52,680 nucleotides of DNA from Actinomycetota bacterium (GTDB lineage: Bacteria; Actinomycetota; Thermoleophilia; Gaiellales; Gaiellaceae): contig VAXH01000063.1 in assembly GCA_005883955.1 (NCBI GenBank), positions 1 through 52,680 of the forward strand. The letters are read 5' to 3'. Shown here in pieces: positions 39,844 to 48,503 of this stretch (position 1 is the stretch's first letter; every line of letters starts with the position of its first letter). The translations under genes and the position numbers were made by a program. The notes under the pieces are model-generated. The model made no database searches and had not been told where the DNA came from. It was given only the letters and a program-made list of their open reading frames with translations.

Positions 39844-41367
39844 ATGGCGCTAGCAGAAGATCAGCGACTGGAAAACCCGCTGCTTGTGGGGCTGCCCCTC
39901 TCGCGCCGGCCCGAGGCTTGCGCGATGGTGATCTTCGGCGCCTCGGGCGACCTGACGAAGCGCAAGCTCTTCCCTGCGCTCTACTCGCTCGCGGCCCGGC
40001 AGCTCCTGCCCGAGAAGTTCGGCGTCGTCGGCGTCGCCCGGACCGAAGAGAGCGATGACGAGTTTCGCGAGCGAATGAAGGCTGCCGTGCAGGAGTTCGG
40101 CCGCGACGACTTCCGGGAGGAGGTCTGGCAGGGGCTGGCCGACGGGATGCACTACGTCGCCGGCACGGCCGACGACGGAGACGAGGTGTTCAAGCACATC
40201 GACGACGCGTTGGCGGGACTCGACCGCGACCGCGGGACGGGCGGGAACCGCGTTTACTACCTCGCCGTCCCGCCGAGTGCCTTCGAGACGATCGTCGAGG
40301 GGATCGGCAAGCACCGCCCGAGCGAAGGGTGGACGCGGCTGATCGTTGAGAAGCCGTTCGGCCACGATCTGCAGTCGGCGCAGGAGCTGAACGCGTTGCT
40401 GCACAGGCATTTCGACGAGACGGAGATCTTCCGGATCGACCACTATCTCGGCAAGGAAACCGTCCAGAACATGCTGGCGCCGCGGTTCGCGAACGGGATC
40501 TTCGAGCCGATCTGGAACCGCCAGTTCATCGACCACATCCAGATCACTGTCGCGGAGACGCTCGGCATCGAAGGGCGCGCCGACTACTACGAGCACGCCG
40601 GTGCGATCCGGGACATCTTCCAAAACCATTTGCTCCAACTGATTGCGCTGACGGCGATGGAGCCGCCCATCGACTTCACCGCGGACTCGATCCGGAACGA
40701 GAAGGTCAAAGTGCTGAAGGCGATGCATACGCCCGGGCCGAAGCACGTCGTCCGCGGCCAGTACGGCCGCGGCTACATCGAGGGCCAGGAGGTTCCAGGC
40801 TATCGCGAGGAGGAGGGAGTCGATCCAAGCTCGATGACGGAGACGTTCGTCGCCGCCAAGCTCTTCGTCGACAACTGGCGCTGGGCCGACACACCCATCT
40901 ACGTCCGGGCGGGCAAGCGGCTCGCGCGCCGCGAGACGACGATCGCGATCCACTTCAAGCGCGCGCCGCATCCGCCGTTCGAGGAAGCGGCGGCGGAGGG
41001 GCTGCGCCCGAACGTCCTGCTGATCCACATCCAGCCGGACGAGGGCGTCTCGCTCGCGATCGGCGCGAAGGTGCCTGGCCAGGGGCTGCAGATCCGCACT
41101 GTTCACATGGACTTCCTCTACGGAGGCGCCTTCCGTACCGATCTGCCGGAGGCCTATGAGCGACTCCTGGTCGATTGCATGCGCGGGGATGCATCTCTCT
41201 TTACACGCGAGGACGAGGTGATCGAGCAGTGGCAGCTTGTCGACGCGATCGTCGCCTTCTGGCGGCGCGACCGGCCCACGTTCCCGAACTACGCTGCCGG
41301 GACCTGGGGGCCGCCGAGCTCGGATGAGCTTTTAGGCCGGGACGGGCGGGCGTGGCGGCGACACTAG
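39844..41367 (+). CDS. zwf: Glucose-6-phosphate 1-dehydrogenase
   Basis: The 507-residue enzyme commits glucose-6-phosphate to the oxidative pathway. Motifs are the nucleotide-binding VIFGASGDLTKRKLFPALY, the active-site FRIDHYLGKETVQN, and NRQFIDHIQITVAE. GGAAGGGG lies a few bases before the chosen ATG (MALAEDQRLENPL), which fits the family's N-terminus. It is followed by opcA, whose start lies 16 bases inside this gene. The protein length and motifs look intact. Confidence 0.95.
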   Translation: MALAEDQRLENPLLVGLPLSRRPEACAMVIFGASGDLTKRKLFPALYSLAARQLLPEKFGVVGVARTEESDDEFRERMKAAVQEFGRDDFREEVWQGLADGMHYVAGTADDGDEVFKHIDDALAGLDRDRGTGGNRVYYLAVPPSAFETIVEGIGKHRPSEGWTRLIVEKPFGHDLQSAQELNALLHRHFDETEIFRIDHYLGKETVQNMLAPRFANGIFEPIWNRQFIDHIQITVAETLGIEGRADYYEHAGAIRDIFQNHLLQLIALTAMEPPIDFTADSIRNEKVKVLKAMHTPGPKHVVRGQYGRGYIEGQEVPGYREEEGVDPSSMTETFVAAKLFVDNWRWADTPIYVRAGKRLARRETTIAIHFKRAPHPPFEEAAAEGLRPNVLLIHIQPDEGVSLAIGAKVPGQGLQIRTVHMDFLYGGAFRTDLPEAYERLLVDCMRGDASLFTREDEVIEQWQLVDAIVAFWRRDRPTFPNYAAGTWGPPSSDELLGRDGRAWRRH

Positions 41368-42191
41368 AAACCGTCCCGGCGATCGAGCGCCGGCTCGCGG
41401 CGCTCCGGCTCGGCGACGGCGGCACCCGCCTGCGCACGAACGTGATGACGCACATCGCCTGGGTGCCAACGGAATGGGTCGAGGCTGCCGAGGACGTCCT
41501 CGCGGGGCTCGCCGCTCGGCATCCGTCTCGCACGATCGTGCTGTTTCCGCAGTCGGACGGCGACGGTCTCGAGGGGGATGTGGAGTCGGAGTCCTTCGCG
41601 ATGAGCGAAGGGCTGACCATCTGCACGGACACGATTCGGATCCGGCTGCACGGGACGAGCGCCGAGCACCCGACGAGCGTCGTCGAGCCGCTGCTCATCT
41701 CCGACTTGCCCGTCTTCCTGCGCTGGCGCGGGGTGCCTCCGTTCGATGGGTCGGCCTTCGAGGAGCTCACGGGCGTCGCCGACCGGCTGATCGTCGACAG
41801 CACCGAGTGGCCGGACCTGCCGAAGCCTTACGCGCGGCTGGCGGAGATCTTCGAGCGCGTGGCGGTATCGGACATCGCCTGGGCTCGGACGAGCCGCTGG
41901 CGGTCGATGCTCGCGTCGCTCTGGCCCGCGATCGGCAAGGTCGAGCGGATCAAGGTCACGGGCACGGAGGCGCAGGCGCACCTGCTCGCCGGCTGGCTTT
42001 CCTCGCGGCTGCGCAAGCCGATCGGCTTGGAGCACGAGCTTTCGGACAAGCTCGTCGGCGTCGAGCTCGACGGCCGGCCGGCGCCGTTCCCGCCCGGCAA
42101 TCCGCCGCTCCCGGCGGACCTGCTCTCGGACGAGCTCGACAAGGTCTCGCGCGACCCGGTCTACGAGGCCGCGGTGCTCGCAAGCGTGTAA
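41352..42191 (+). CDS. opcA: Glucose-6-phosphate dehydrogenase assembly protein OpcA
   Basis: The 279-residue protein matches the OpcA family, which activates and assembles glucose-6-phosphate dehydrogenase, first defined in cyanobacteria and widespread in actinobacteria. Recognisable stretches are RLRTNVMTHIAWV, HPSRTIVLFPQSDGD, PLLISDLPVFLRWRG and DRLIVDSTEWPD. The GTG start overlaps zwf by 16 bases. It is the last pentose phosphate gene here; the expected pgl gene does not follow. Confidence 0.9.
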   Translation: MAATLETVPAIERRLAALRLGDGGTRLRTNVMTHIAWVPTEWVEAAEDVLAGLAARHPSRTIVLFPQSDGDGLEGDVESESFAMSEGLTICTDTIRIRLHGTSAEHPTSVVEPLLISDLPVFLRWRGVPPFDGSAFEELTGVADRLIVDSTEWPDLPKPYARLAEIFERVAVSDIAWARTSRWRSMLASLWPAIGKVERIKVTGTEAQAHLLAGWLSSRLRKPIGLEHELSDKLVGVELDGRPAPFPPGNPPLPADLLSDELDKVSRDPVYEAAVLASV

Positions 42192-42198
42192 CCACGGT

Positions 42199-42204
42199 TA
42201 CGTT
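42199..42204 (+). promoter_or_regulatory. Predicted -10 box of the first ECF sigma gene (leaderless)
   Basis: TACGTT sits eight bases before the GTG start codon and immediately after the opcA stop. The same hexamer is the minus-strand -10 candidate of tkt. No -35 box or ribosome site is evident. Confidence 0.35.
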
Positions 42205-42212
42205 CTTCCTCC

Positions 42213-42698
42213 GTGGACGAGTTAAAGGTCGTGAACGACCTCGCCGACGACGCGTTTCGTCGTCACTACGCGGAGATCTACCGCTTCCTGCGCCGACGGA
42301 CAAGCGATCACTACTCGGCGGAGGAGCTCGCGCAGCAGGTCTTCGCCGACGCCGCGGCGAGGCTCCGGGCCGACGGACGGCCGCCCCTGCCGTGGCTGTA
42401 CGCGGTGGCGCGGAGGCGGTTCGCGGACGCGGTCCGGCGCGGAGTCCGCGATACCGTCGCCTTCGCCGTGCCCGCAGAGGCTGAGTACGGCGCGAGACTC
42501 CTGGAAGCGCTTCGCTCGGCGCTCGACGGGCTGCCGGCGCAGCAGCGCGAGGTCGTCGTCCTGAAGCTCTGGCGCGGGGCGCCGTTCGCCGAGATCGCCC
42601 ACCTGCTCGGAACGTCCGAGGAAGCGGCCCGGATGCGGTTCTCGCGCGGGCTCGCGACGCTGCGCCGGGTGCTGACCGAGGAGGGAGTCGACCCATGA
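42213..42698 (+). CDS. ECF-family RNA polymerase sigma factor
   Basis: The 161-residue protein has the two sigma regions of the ECF type. Region 2 includes FRRHYAEIYRFLRRRTSDHYSAEELAQ and PWLYAVARRRFADAVRR; region 4 includes LDGLPAQQREVVVLKLWRGAPFAEIAHLLGTSEEAARMRFSRG as the helix-turn-helix. There is no accessory domain. It starts with GTG, apparently leaderless, and its stop overlaps the ATG of a membrane protein that is probably its anti-sigma partner. A second similar module follows. Confidence 0.9.
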   Translation: MDELKVVNDLADDAFRRHYAEIYRFLRRRTSDHYSAEELAQQVFADAAARLRADGRPPLPWLYAVARRRFADAVRRGVRDTVAFAVPAEAEYGARLLEALRSALDGLPAQQREVVVLKLWRGAPFAEIAHLLGTSEEAARMRFSRGLATLRRVLTEEGVDP

Positions 42699-44035
42699 CC
42701 GAAATGCTCGATCACGAAGTCCTCGAGTTGCTTGCCGACGACCCGGAGCTGCTCGCCGTTGCCGATGCAGTCGCGGCGGCGAGGCGGGAGCCGGCGAGAG
42801 GCAGGCGCCGCGTCTCGCGGATGCTCGCTGGAGCGCTCGTCCTGGCAGCGGCGCTCGCGCTCGCGCTGGTCGTTCCCTGGAACGCGGGCCATTCGACGCT
42901 CGTCGACAGTGCGATAGCGGCGATCGGCGACGGGCCGGTGCTGCATGCGATCACGCGGCAAACGACTCCCGGCGGCGGCCTGGAGATCGTCGACCTGGCG
43001 ACGGGCAAGCGGACGCCGCCGACGTCCACTCTCGAGCAGGAGATCTGGTACGACCGAGGGCGAGGGCTTGCGCACACGATCTCGCGCACGAACGGCCGCC
43101 TCAGCGACGATGTGCTCGAGACGCCGGCCGGCGGCTTCTCAATGGACGGCCCGGTGATCACGTGCGCCTGGATCGCGCGCCACCCGGTCGAAGCGACGAA
43201 GGAGCGCGTCAGCTGCAGATTCGATGGCGACAATGGGACGACGCCGCGAGACGTGCCGGAGGCGCCGCCGTCGGTCGACCCGGCGCTTGCGGGCTTTCTC
43301 ACCCAGTACCGCGACGCTCTGGCGAGTGGCGGGGCTCGTAAGACCGGCGAAGGCGTCGTGGATGGAACGCCGGTCTACTGGCTCTCGATTCCGATCGACG
43401 TCCCGACCGACCCGACCGCGCCGCCCAGCCCGCCGATCGAGGAGCGGGAGCTCGTCGCCGTCGATCGCGACAGCTACCGGCCCGTGCTTGTGAAGGCGCT
43501 CTTCAACGGCTCTCAGGCCGGCGAATACCAGGTGGTCGAGATCGGGACCGTGAGCCGAGACGAGGCCAACTTCTCGAAGCCCCAGCCTCGTCCGGCCGCT
43601 GAGCGGGTGACCTCCGGCGAGGTCGCATCGCATACCGAGATCGAGCCGCCACAGGCGGCGACCGTTCTCGGCCGGCCGGCCTTCTGGCTCGGCCGGGAAT
43701 TCGAAAACCTGACCCTTTCTTCGGTCGAGCGCCAGACGATCACGACGGGGTACGCGCGCTCGACCGGCTTGTCGCCGCGGCTCGACGATGCAGTCAGGTT
43801 CACCTACGTGGACGCCACGGGACACGAGCTCATGCTCGAAGAGTCCCTGCGGCCGGAGCTCGCCTTTGGCTGGGGGTTCGTCACGCACTCACTGCCGGAA
43901 GGGCCCGCTCCGGGCAAGCTCGTTCTCGGCGGATTCGGGAGCTTCATGGTTCGCGACGGCGCCTACATTGCGATTCAATCGTTCGATATGGGCCAGTCGA
44001 TTGCAGCTGCGCGGGCGCTCGTGCCTGTCGGCTGA
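42695..44035 (+). CDS. Single-pass membrane protein, probable anti-sigma factor
   Basis: The 446-residue protein has a short cytoplasmic N-terminus (MTEMLDHEVLELLADDPELL), one helix (about residues 46-62, GALVLAAALALALVVPW) and a large extracytoplasmic domain of unknown fold containing MSxPDG-like segments and the PVLVKALFNGSQAGEYQVVE strand pattern. Co-translation with an ECF sigma gene (ATGA) suggests anti-sigma function, but no zinc-binding HxxxCxxC motif is visible. The outer domain resembles sensor domains on other actinobacterial sigma operons only in layout. Confidence 0.7.
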   Translation: MTEMLDHEVLELLADDPELLAVADAVAAARREPARGRRRVSRMLAGALVLAAALALALVVPWNAGHSTLVDSAIAAIGDGPVLHAITRQTTPGGGLEIVDLATGKRTPPTSTLEQEIWYDRGRGLAHTISRTNGRLSDDVLETPAGGFSMDGPVITCAWIARHPVEATKERVSCRFDGDNGTTPRDVPEAPPSVDPALAGFLTQYRDALASGGARKTGEGVVDGTPVYWLSIPIDVPTDPTAPPSPPIEERELVAVDRDSYRPVLVKALFNGSQAGEYQVVEIGTVSRDEANFSKPQPRPAAERVTSGEVASHTEIEPPQAATVLGRPAFWLGREFENLTLSSVERQTITTGYARSTGLSPRLDDAVRFTYVDATGHELMLEESLRPELAFGWGFVTHSLPEGPAPGKLVLGGFGSFMVRDGAYIAIQSFDMGQSIAAARALVPVG

Positions 44036-44073
44036 GATGTGACAAAGCCGGCCCCCTGCGGCGTAATAGGACT

Positions 44074-44580
44074 GTGAACGCGGAGCAACAGAGCTTCGCC
44101 GCCATCGCCGAGCAACACCTCGACGACGTTCTTGCCTATCTCGTGTACCTAACCGCCGACCATTCCCTCGCCGAAGACCTCACGGTCGAGACCTTCGAGC
44201 GCGCGCTGCGGCGCTGGAAGCGCTTCGATCCCCGCCGCGGCGGAGCGCGCACCTGGCTCTGCCAGCTCGCCCGCTCGGCCGCGCTCGACCACTTCCGCTC
44301 GGAGGCTCGGCGGCTGCGCCGCGAGGAGCGCTACGCCGTCCGGGAATTGCGCGAGGTGCCGGGGCCGAGCTTCGGCGAAGGTCTCTCGTCCGAGCTCGAG
44401 CACGCGCTCGCAGAGCTGTCCCGGGCAGAACGCGAAGTCGTCGCGCTGCGGGTCGTGCTCGAGCTCGACGGTGAGACGGCGTCTCGTGTACTCGGGATCA
44501 GTCCAAGCGCATGCTCGACCCGGTTGAGCCGTGCGCTGCAGAAGCTGGAAGGGATGGTGAGCGCCGATGCTGTCGCCTGA
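44074..44580 (+). CDS. ECF-family RNA polymerase sigma factor (second module)
   Basis: The 168-residue protein is a second ECF sigma factor: region 2 with AYLVYLTADHSLAEDLTVETFERALRRWKRFD and WLCQLARSAALDHFRSE, region 4 with LAELSRAEREVVALRVVLELDGETASRVLGISPSACSTRLSRAL. The start is GTG with TAATAG about ten bases upstream. The DUF4349 gene begins 14 bases before its stop. It is only distantly similar to the sigma factor in the preceding module, so the two are not a recent duplication. Confidence 0.9.
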   Translation: MNAEQQSFAAIAEQHLDDVLAYLVYLTADHSLAEDLTVETFERALRRWKRFDPRRGGARTWLCQLARSAALDHFRSEARRLRREERYAVRELREVPGPSFGEGLSSELEHALAELSRAEREVVALRVVLELDGETASRVLGISPSACSTRLSRALQKLEGMVSADAVA

Positions 44581-45574
44581 GCTCGCAACCGAACTGCGCG
44601 CGGCCCGGCCGAGCGCCTCGCCCGAGTTGCGCGAGCGCGTGCTCGCAATCGCCGCGCGCGAGGAGCCCCGTCGCCCCGCCCGGTTCACCCTGCCTCCGCT
44701 GCGGCGGCTGGCGGCTGTCGTAGTACCCGCGGCGCTGGCGCTGGCGATCGGTGGCGCGATGGTGCACGGGCTCGTTCACTCGGGGTCCGGCGGCCAGAAG
44801 GTGGCGGGAACTGCAGGCCGTCAGCGGCCGCATCCACTGCCACTCACCCAGCCTCAACGAGGTGTTGGCACGCAGGACGAGGCTCTGCCGCCGAAGCCGT
44901 TCTCGACAGCCGTCCCGAACACGCAGAGTCGTCTGCAGCGATACGGCGCCTCCTTGCGCGTTCAGGTCAAGAACCTCGGCGCGCTCTCGGAAGCGACGAA
45001 GCATGCGATGCGGTTCGCGCGCCTGCTCGGGGGCTACGTCGCCTCGGTTCAGTACATCGCGCCGAAGAACGGTCGGGGCGGCGCTTCGATCGTCGTCCGG
45101 GTGCCCGTCGACCGGGTTCAGGACGCAATCGAGGAGTACGCCGGGCTCGGCACGATCATCGCCCAGCACGTCTCGATCGTCGACGTGACGAAGGCTGTCC
45201 AGGAAGAAGCGAAGGAGATCGCACGGCTGCAGGCCGAGATCGCGCGGATCGAGGCGGGCGGAGTGACTCCGGACGAGCGGGCCCGGTTGAGCGCCGAGAA
45301 GGCGCGGCTCGACTACCTGACGAAGCTGAAGGCTGCGACGGTCCGGCGCGCAGAGTTTGCGCGCGTCAAGCTCGAGTTGACGACGAAGCCGAAGCAAGCG
45401 GCGGCCGCGACAGGCCGCTTCGACCGGACGATGAGCGACGCGGGCGGCGTCCTCCTCCGTGAAGGCGAGATCCTCCTGTACGCGCTGATCGTCGGCGGCC
45501 CGCTGCTGCTGCTCGGCGCTGCGTTGATCGCCGCCGGGCGACTGCGCGATCGCCGCCTGTTCGAGCGGAGTTAG
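44567..45574 (+). CDS. DUF4349 membrane protein, probable sigma-factor partner
   Basis: The 335-residue protein has an N-terminal cytoplasmic segment, a helix (about 47-65, LAAVVVPAALALAIGGAMV) and an extracytoplasmic DUF4349 domain with SLRVQVKNLGALSEATKHAM, LGGYVASVQYI and VVRVPVDRVQDAIEEYAGLG. A coiled coil (VQEEAKEIARLQAEIARIEAG) and a C-terminal helix (ILLYALIVGGPLLLLGAALIAAG) follow. It overlaps the sigma gene by 14 bases, so an anti-sigma or signal-relay role is likely by position. Confidence 0.82.
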   Translation: MLSPELATELRAARPSASPELRERVLAIAAREEPRRPARFTLPPLRRLAAVVVPAALALAIGGAMVHGLVHSGSGGQKVAGTAGRQRPHPLPLTQPQRGVGTQDEALPPKPFSTAVPNTQSRLQRYGASLRVQVKNLGALSEATKHAMRFARLLGGYVASVQYIAPKNGRGGASIVVRVPVDRVQDAIEEYAGLGTIIAQHVSIVDVTKAVQEEAKEIARLQAEIARIEAGGVTPDERARLSAEKARLDYLTKLKAATVRRAEFARVKLELTTKPKQAAAATGRFDRTMSDAGGVLLREGEILLYALIVGGPLLLLGAALIAAGRLRDRRLFERS

Positions 45575-45617
45575 TCGCGTAGGCGCCCTGTACCGCGTCG
45601 TGTTAATCGACCCAACG

Positions 45618-45686
45618 ACCGGGTTAAGACGGTCGCAGCGGCAAAGCCGCTACGACCTCCCGATCGGCATCGCAAGCGACGCCTCA
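45618..45686 (-). repeat. Dispersed hairpin repeat, copy G
   Basis: On the minus strand it reads TGAGGCGTCGCTTGCGATGC, then GGAGGTCGTAGCGGC-TTT-GCCGCTGCGACC and GTCTTAACCCGGT. Its TGA is the stop codon of the secreted-protein gene on the same strand. It separates that gene from the convergent DUF4349 gene. Confidence 0.88.
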
Positions 45687-47339
45687 GCGAACGACGCGGA
45701 AGCTGGGCGGGGCGACGACGAGCCTCGTCGGGTCCGACCACGACATCAGCGGCTCGTTGCCGGGAATGAACGCGTTCAGGCCGCGGACGCGGTAGTACCA
45801 GGTGCCCGGGCCGAGCGGTAGGACGTAGGACGTCGAGCTGGTCGGAGTCGTGATCTTGCCGGTCGCGGCGAACGGGTAGGCCTTGTGGCCCCACTCGAGC
45901 TCGTACTCATACGCGCCGAGCGCAGGCTTCCACGCCACGAGCGGGGGCCCATAGAAGCGCGCGGCAGCCTTGTTCGCCGAGAACAACTGGCCATGCGGCG
46001 AAAGGCCGGACGCGTAGGCGCCCTGCTCGGCCGTCACCGCGGGCTCGCTGACCTTGCCGAAGGTGAGGACGCGCCCGGCTTGGCAGGCCTCCTGCGGAAG
46101 CTCCGTGTCGTGGTAGGTGACCGTTGCGCCGTCGTTGACCGCGACCGGAACGACAGTCCAGTAGTACCGGCCCCCCGGCCACTCGGTATCCCATAGATCG
46201 ACCTTCGCCCCGGTGACCGTCTGCGAGGGCGGTGCCGAAGTGCCACCGCTACCGCTACCCCCGGGCGCCGGCGAAGCGCTTGACGACTCCGTCGACAGGT
46301 ACGAAAAGCCGTCGCTCATGAAGGTCGAGCCCTCGAGCCCGTCCTTGAGGAGGCCGGCCTCGGCTGCCAGAAGGTCGTCGTGGGTTGCCGGCAGTGCGAG
46401 AGGACCAGTCGGGCGCGGCGCGTAGGCCGGGCTGCCGACGATCGCGCCGCGGTAGACGATGTTCACGCAATCACGGTCGGTGGAGATGTACACGCGAAAG
46501 AGCGACCCCGCTCCGCCGACACCCACGTCGCCGTTGAAGGCGAAGCCGGGCATCAGCCGATGCGGCTGGGCGCCGAGAGCATTGCTCGTCGTGTCCGAAA
46601 CCGCGGCAACCGCCGAGAGCGGGCCGACCGCGAAGGGTGGGTTGTACGAGGTGTAGACGGGGCTCCAGGGACCGAAGGACACGGCAGGCAGGCCATTGGT
46701 CGCAGCGCCGTAGAGGTATCGCTCGGGGCGTACACGCCAATGGACTACACCGGTCCACGGCGTGCTGTCGTGAAAGCTGTAGTACTCGCGCTCGTCGGCG
46801 ACGTTCGTCATCGTCGTGAAGACCTTGCCGACGTCGACGAACCAGACGTTGTACTGGGTCGCGCCGGCGACGGGAGTCCAGCGAACGAGGCCCGGATAGC
46901 TCGACATCGGCGTCGGAACGCTCGCCCAGCGCATGTTGAAGCCGTAGGGAGTGCTCCACGGGGTGACGCCGTTGCGCGTGACCGCCCGAACGTGTGTGTA
47001 GAGCGAATACGGGCTGCCGGTGATCCAAGGCAGAGCGATCGGGATCGAGACGACCGGGCTGCGCAGGTTGGTGGCGCTCCAGAGCATCGCGTTGTCGGAA
47101 AAGCGCTGACTTGTCGCGAGCTCGAACTCGTAACGGACGGCGCCGCGGACCGGCTGCCAGGCGAAGGCGGGCGTTCGCGAGAAGGTGTGGGAGGAGGGCT
47201 CGTCGGCGCGGAGGAGAAACGCCTTGACGCCTGTCGGTGCTGTCAGTCTGCCGACTGCCCCAGGCTTGACCCCACCCTGCGCCGATCCGGCCAGGAAGAG
47301 CGCGACAAGAGACGCCACGAATGAGAGCCGCACGGCCAT
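45684..47339 (-). CDS. Secreted protein with fibronectin-like beta repeats
   Basis: The 551-residue protein has a signal peptide (VRLSFVASLVALFLAGSAQG) and a mature region of repeated beta modules that share a FAWQPVRGAVRYEFELATS, RWTPVAGATQYNVWFVD and AWKPALGAYEYELEWG pattern. This is a fibronectin-type-III-like motif in which a Trp-x-Pro turn precedes a Tyr-rich strand. A low-complexity SSSASPAPGGSGSGGTS linker lies at about residues 345-365. Function is unknown; a cell-surface binding role is inference. The TGA stop lies within hairpin repeat copy G. Confidence 0.78.
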   Translation of the reverse strand: MAVRLSFVASLVALFLAGSAQGGVKPGAVGRLTAPTGVKAFLLRADEPSSHTFSRTPAFAWQPVRGAVRYEFELATSQRFSDNAMLWSATNLRSPVVSIPIALPWITGSPYSLYTHVRAVTRNGVTPWSTPYGFNMRWASVPTPMSSYPGLVRWTPVAGATQYNVWFVDVGKVFTTMTNVADEREYYSFHDSTPWTGVVHWRVRPERYLYGAATNGLPAVSFGPWSPVYTSYNPPFAVGPLSAVAAVSDTTSNALGAQPHRLMPGFAFNGDVGVGGAGSLFRVYISTDRDCVNIVYRGAIVGSPAYAPRPTGPLALPATHDDLLAAEAGLLKDGLEGSTFMSDGFSYLSTESSSASPAPGGSGSGGTSAPPSQTVTGAKVDLWDTEWPGGRYYWTVVPVAVNDGATVTYHDTELPQEACQAGRVLTFGKVSEPAVTAEQGAYASGLSPHGQLFSANKAAARFYGPPLVAWKPALGAYEYELEWGHKAYPFAATGKITTPTSSTSYVLPLGPGTWYYRVRGLNAFIPGNEPLMSWSDPTRLVVAPPSFRVVR

Positions 47340-47392
47340 CGGGGTATAGGTCGGCAACGCAGGGCTGCCGGGCGTCCCTCTTTCGGGTGACG

Positions 47393-48484
47393 CTAGTTGA
47401 GTGACAGCGCCTGTTCGAGCGCCGCTCCGGCTGCGAGAACGAGCGCGTCCCGGCCGATCGGGGCGGCGAGTTGTACCGAGGCCGGCAGGCCGCCTTCGGC
47501 GGGGCCGCAGGGCAGGGCCAAGGCGGGCCAACCGATCAGGTTGAAGAGCGCGGTCAGTTTCGTCAGCACCGTGCGGGAGCCGTGCCCGTACGGCGGCGCG
47601 ACGCAGGGAAGCGTCGGCGTCAGCAGCAGGTCGACGTCCGCGAGTGCGAGTGCCTCCGGCACTTCGCCGCGCAGGCGCTCTCGCAGTCGTCGGGCTGTCT
47701 CGACTTCCCAATCCGTCAGCTCCGCGGCGGCCTCGAGCGACCTGCGCACGTCGTCGCCGTAATCCTCTGCCCGCTCGGGATAGAGGCCCGCGTGCGATTC
47801 GAGGACCTCGCGACGGAACGCCGCTCCCCACTGCTCGCGGTCCGGAACGCCCAGTGCGAGCTCTCGCCGGTTGGGGAACTTCGCCGCCGCCTCCTCGACG
47901 CGGGTGCGAACGAGCGGGTCGGCCTCTCCGAGCCAGGCGATGCCGACTCGAAGGTCGGCCAGCTCGACGTCCACGCGCTCGAAGCCCGGGGCGAGCGCTT
48001 CCATCATCCGTGCGCATTCCGGAACGCCGCGCGCCATCGGCCCCGCATGGTCGAAGCTCGGCGCCAGCGGGAAACAGCCGTCGATCGGGACGAGCCCGAA
48101 GCTCGGCTTGAAGCCGGCGATCCCGCAGCAGGCGGCCGGGATTCGGATTGAGCCTGCGGAGTCCGAGCCGAGCGCGGCCTCTGCCAAGTCCGCGGCAAGC
48201 GCCGCTGCGGAGCCGCCGCTCGAGCCGCCGGCGGTCCTCCCTTCCGCGAGTGGGTTCGGCACGCGGCCGTAGTGCGGGTTCTCCGAGGTGACGCCGTACG
48301 CGAACTCGTGCAGGTTCGCCTTGCCGACATTCGTGTAGCCGGCCGCCTCGAGGAGGCGCACCGACTCGGCCGTTCGTGCCGGCACGTGGTCGGCGAAGAT
48401 CGCCGAGCCGTAGGTCGTCCTCAGCCCGGCGGTATCGAACAGGTCCTTGACGGCCAAGCGTCGCCCGGGAGGAGGCGACTGCAC
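47393..48484 (-). CDS. Amidase signature family hydrolase
   Basis: The 363-residue protein has the Ser-cisSer-Lys catalytic set of amidases: Lys in RLAVKDLFD, the Gly/Ser-rich GGSSGGSAAALAAD and the nucleophile region LGSDSAGSIRIPAACCGI. It is shorter than GatA (about 480) and lacks the GatA-specific C-terminus, so it is more likely an amide hydrolase than a subunit of the tRNA amidotransferase. The substrate is unknown. It lies on the same strand as, and 19 bases after, the small membrane protein of the oxidase cluster. Confidence 0.88.
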   Translation of the reverse strand: MQSPPPGRRLAVKDLFDTAGLRTTYGSAIFADHVPARTAESVRLLEAAGYTNVGKANLHEFAYGVTSENPHYGRVPNPLAEGRTAGGSSGGSAAALAADLAEAALGSDSAGSIRIPAACCGIAGFKPSFGLVPIDGCFPLAPSFDHAGPMARGVPECARMMEALAPGFERVDVELADLRVGIAWLGEADPLVRTRVEEAAAKFPNRRELALGVPDREQWGAAFRREVLESHAGLYPERAEDYGDDVRRSLEAAAELTDWEVETARRLRERLRGEVPEALALADVDLLLTPTLPCVAPPYGHGSRTVLTKLTALFNLIGWPALALPCGPAEGGLPASVQLAAPIGRDALVLAAGAALEQALSLN

Positions 48485-48503
48485 CTCGGTAATGAAAACC
48501 CCG

